DNA from: JAVXTH01 sp036641395
GTDB taxonomy: Bacteria; Bacillota_I; Bacilli_A; Erysipelotrichales; Erysipelotrichaceae
Direction of reading: 5' to 3'
Assembly (NCBI GenBank): GCA_036641395.1
Contig: JAVWEY010000005.1
Coordinates: forward strand, 1 to 50,805
Length of the DNA: 50,805 nucleotides
How positions within the stretch are numbered: position 1 is the first letter of the stretch; the number at the start of each line of letters is the position of its first letter. The notes under the pieces are model-generated. The model worked only from the letters and a program-made list of their open reading frames with translations, searched no databases and was not told the origin of the DNA. A program made the position numbers and the translations under genes. Below, piece by piece: positions 49,723-50,805 of the stretch.

Positions 49723-50268
49723 ATGAATTTACATGAAAAAGATGAAGTATATATTCGAAGTTTTAAACATGATGGTTCATTACACCGAACATGGGCAAAA
49801 GCATATATCATTGAAGTGAGTGATCAGCGGATTGTTGGCGTTACGGATCGAAGTTGTGTTGTTGAAAGTGATGGAAGAGTTTGGATTACTAGAGAGCCAG
49901 CTATTTGTTTCTTTTATCCAGATCGTTGGTACAATGTAATTTCAATGATACGAAAAACTGGGATTCATTACTATTGTAATATCGCATCACCTAGTATATA
50001 TGATGGAGAAGCGATTAAGAATATTGATTATGATTTAGATGTGAAAGTTCAACCAAATGGGAAATGGAGCATTCTCGATGAAGATGAATATGAAGAACAT
50101 GGAGCAATCATGGGTTATAGTAAAGAATTAGATGAAGTGATTTGGAAACAACTAGAATATTTGTTAAGTGAAATAAAGAAACATCATTCACCATTTTCTT
50201 CAAAGGAAATTTATGAATTTCATGATAAATACAAAAGATTGAAAGAAGAAGATGAGTTTGAATATTAA
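49723..50268 (+). CDS. DUF402 nucleoside tri-/diphosphate phosphatase-like protein
   Basis: 181 residues, the normal size of Ntdp/YgaC-like DUF402 proteins. IRSFKHDGSLHRTW is the opening; the barrel part is FYPDRWYNVISMIRKTGIHYYCNIASPSIYDGEAIKNIDYDLDVKV, with the metal-binding acidic residues near DYDLD; the tail is charged and helical. Family members hydrolyse nucleoside tri- and diphosphates. AGGTGATACC precedes the ATG. Monocistronic with its own promoter and terminator, behind which the intron begins. Confidence 0.88.
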   Translation: MNLHEKDEVYIRSFKHDGSLHRTWAKAYIIEVSDQRIVGVTDRSCVVESDGRVWITREPAICFFYPDRWYNVISMIRKTGIHYYCNIASPSIYDGEAIKNIDYDLDVKVQPNGKWSILDEDEYEEHGAIMGYSKELDEVIWKQLEYLLSEIKKHHSPFSSKEIYEFHDKYKRLKEEDEFEY

Positions 50269-50293
50269 TATAATAATATAGTTTAAATAAGTA

Positions 50294-50325
50294 AGGCGTA
50301 AAAGAAGCAGTTTTATGCCTTTTTT
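50294..50325 (+). terminator. Intrinsic terminator after the DUF402 gene
   Basis: AGGCGTAAAA pairs with TTTTATGCCT (one G-T pair), seven-base loop, then T residues. The group IIC intron starts 2 bases after it. Confidence 0.85.
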
Positions 50326-50327
50326 AA

Positions 50328-50805
50328 GTGTGCCAGGCATGGCATCTATCTAACTGGTGAAAGTCCAGTCGTGGGTATTTACCACCAAGCGTAGTGAACC
50401 ACAAGTCGTTATCAGTGATGGTAAGGATGAAGGAAGTGGTGTAGCAAATCTTTTGAGCGTACGAACAGAAACTTGATATGAGGCTAAATGGTGGATAAGG
50501 TTGCTTAACAAACCAAAGTCCGAAAGGTAAACGTAAAACCAAGACAGTAAATCAAGACGTTGTGAAAGAGAAAGATAGGTGTCTTACCCTGGGAGGTCTT
50601 GTGAACAATGAAGTCCAATAAGCTTTAAAATCAGCGATGGTAACATTGGTCGAAAAAGGTTTATCACAAGAAGTCAGCTGAGGTCATAGTAGGTGTCGAG
50701 CCAACGACAACGAAGGACTTAATGTGTGTATAGTGTGAATCGCTATCAGCAAATGTCCAAGCAGTCCGAAAATGAGGATACTCTAGCACAAGGAAACGTA
50801 ATCCT
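50328..50805 (+). mobile_element. Group IIC intron, 5' part (cut by the window end)
   Basis: The intron begins GTGTGCC, the GUGYG start of group II introns. What follows tracks the group IIC core closely: GGTGAAAGTCC, GATGAAGGAAG, CGAACAGAAACTTGATATGAGGCTA, AACAAACCAAAGTCCG, TCTTACCCTGGGAGGTCTTG and AGAAGTCAGCTGAGGTCATAGTA (split here for length: AGAAGTCAGC, TGAGGTCATAG). It is inserted just after a terminator stem, the known target choice of IIC introns. The last 80 bases enter domain IV with the reverse transcriptase ORF. Domains V and VI and the 3' end lie outside the window. Confidence 0.92.
50726..50805 (+). CDS. ltrA: Group II intron reverse transcriptase/maturase, N-terminal fragment
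   Basis: Open frame from GTG 50726, 8 bases after AAGGA, to the window end; an in-frame ATG at 50753 (MSKQSENEDTL) is the alternative start. Only 17 to 26 codons are visible, so the call depends on the place in the intron, domain IV, where IIC introns carry their reverse transcriptase. No RT motif is in view. Confidence 0.55.
   Translation, partial: MYSVNRYQQMSKQSENEDTLAQGNVI

Noticed and set aside
50324..50542. Minus-strand open frame at the right end
   Set aside because: It lies over the conserved RNA core of the group IIC intron.
1..50805. CRISPR arrays, prophage or insertion sequences
   Set aside because: No regularly spaced repeats, phage structural genes or transposases were found; the only mobile element is the intron at the right end.

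Overview
The window is about 50.8 kb of low-GC, densely coded chromosome from a Bacillota (Firmicutes) bacterium. Codon use is AT-rich, Shine-Dalgarno sites are strong (AGGAGG types), and intrinsic terminators with T-tracts are common. Two CotF-like spore-coat genes suggest a spore-former. The gene mix (BTAD-type regulator, DUF4860 pilus-like locus, YesM/YesN sugar sensing, group IIC intron) best fits an Erysipelotrichia or related gut Bacillota. That placement is inference: the window contains no rRNA or other phylogenetic marker that I could test.

Layout. 1-2500: tail of a site-2 protease, then a Tim44-like zinc-ribbon membrane protein and an SPFH/zinc-ribbon protein. 2583-3908: divergent VOC and PHP-domain genes. 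3918-9736: a compact operon with a transglutaminase-like lipoprotein, a PilC/GspF platform, four small single-TM pseudopilin-like proteins, a PilT-type ATPase and a SARP/BTAD-type regulator. The regulator is followed by a small gene (9794) whose promoter carries an 11-bp-phased direct repeat of the kind SARP proteins bind. 10134-13102: tRNA-Glu, rarA and a FemABX aminoacyltransferase. 13120-26886: a galactose region holding galT, a LacI-family regulator, galM, galK, a YesN/YesM two-component system with its own sugar-binding lipoprotein, and mglBAC, ending in a membrane-anchored InlB-type repeat protein. LacI-type operators sit on the galT promoter. 26934-28080: tRNA-Asn, a hotdog thioesterase and a 0.5-kb gene-free stretch with a good promoter and a foldable RNA.

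28081-31603 (minus strand) encodes a heterodimeric ABC exporter. 31771-35395 holds an aminotransferase, azlCD and a split ThrE-type exporter, which together look like an amino-acid overflow module. 35403-40058: U32 peptidase/RlhA family, MATE exporter and 2-hydroxyacid dehydrogenase as overlapping genes. 40065-42170: a FAD/Rieske oxidoreductase and a nitroreductase. 42212-45259: an ankyrin protein and an EF-G2-like GTPase behind a 29-codon leader ORF whose stop codon lies inside an intrinsic terminator. 45285-50325: M32 carboxypeptidase, PgpA, thioredoxin-like lipoprotein, AAC(3)-family acetyltransferase, free-Met-R-sulfoxide reductase, two coat proteins and a DUF402 phosphatase. From 50328 to the right edge lies the 5' part of a group IIC intron, inserted directly after a terminator.

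Most notable: (i) the pilus-like operon with a PilT-type ATPase but no PilB or peptidase in view, with an adjacent SARP-like regulator and a matching binding site; (ii) a leader-peptide/terminator arrangement ahead of an EF-G paralogue; (iii) the orphan structured RNA near 27.8 kb; (iv) the three-part galactose sensor beside the mgl transporter.
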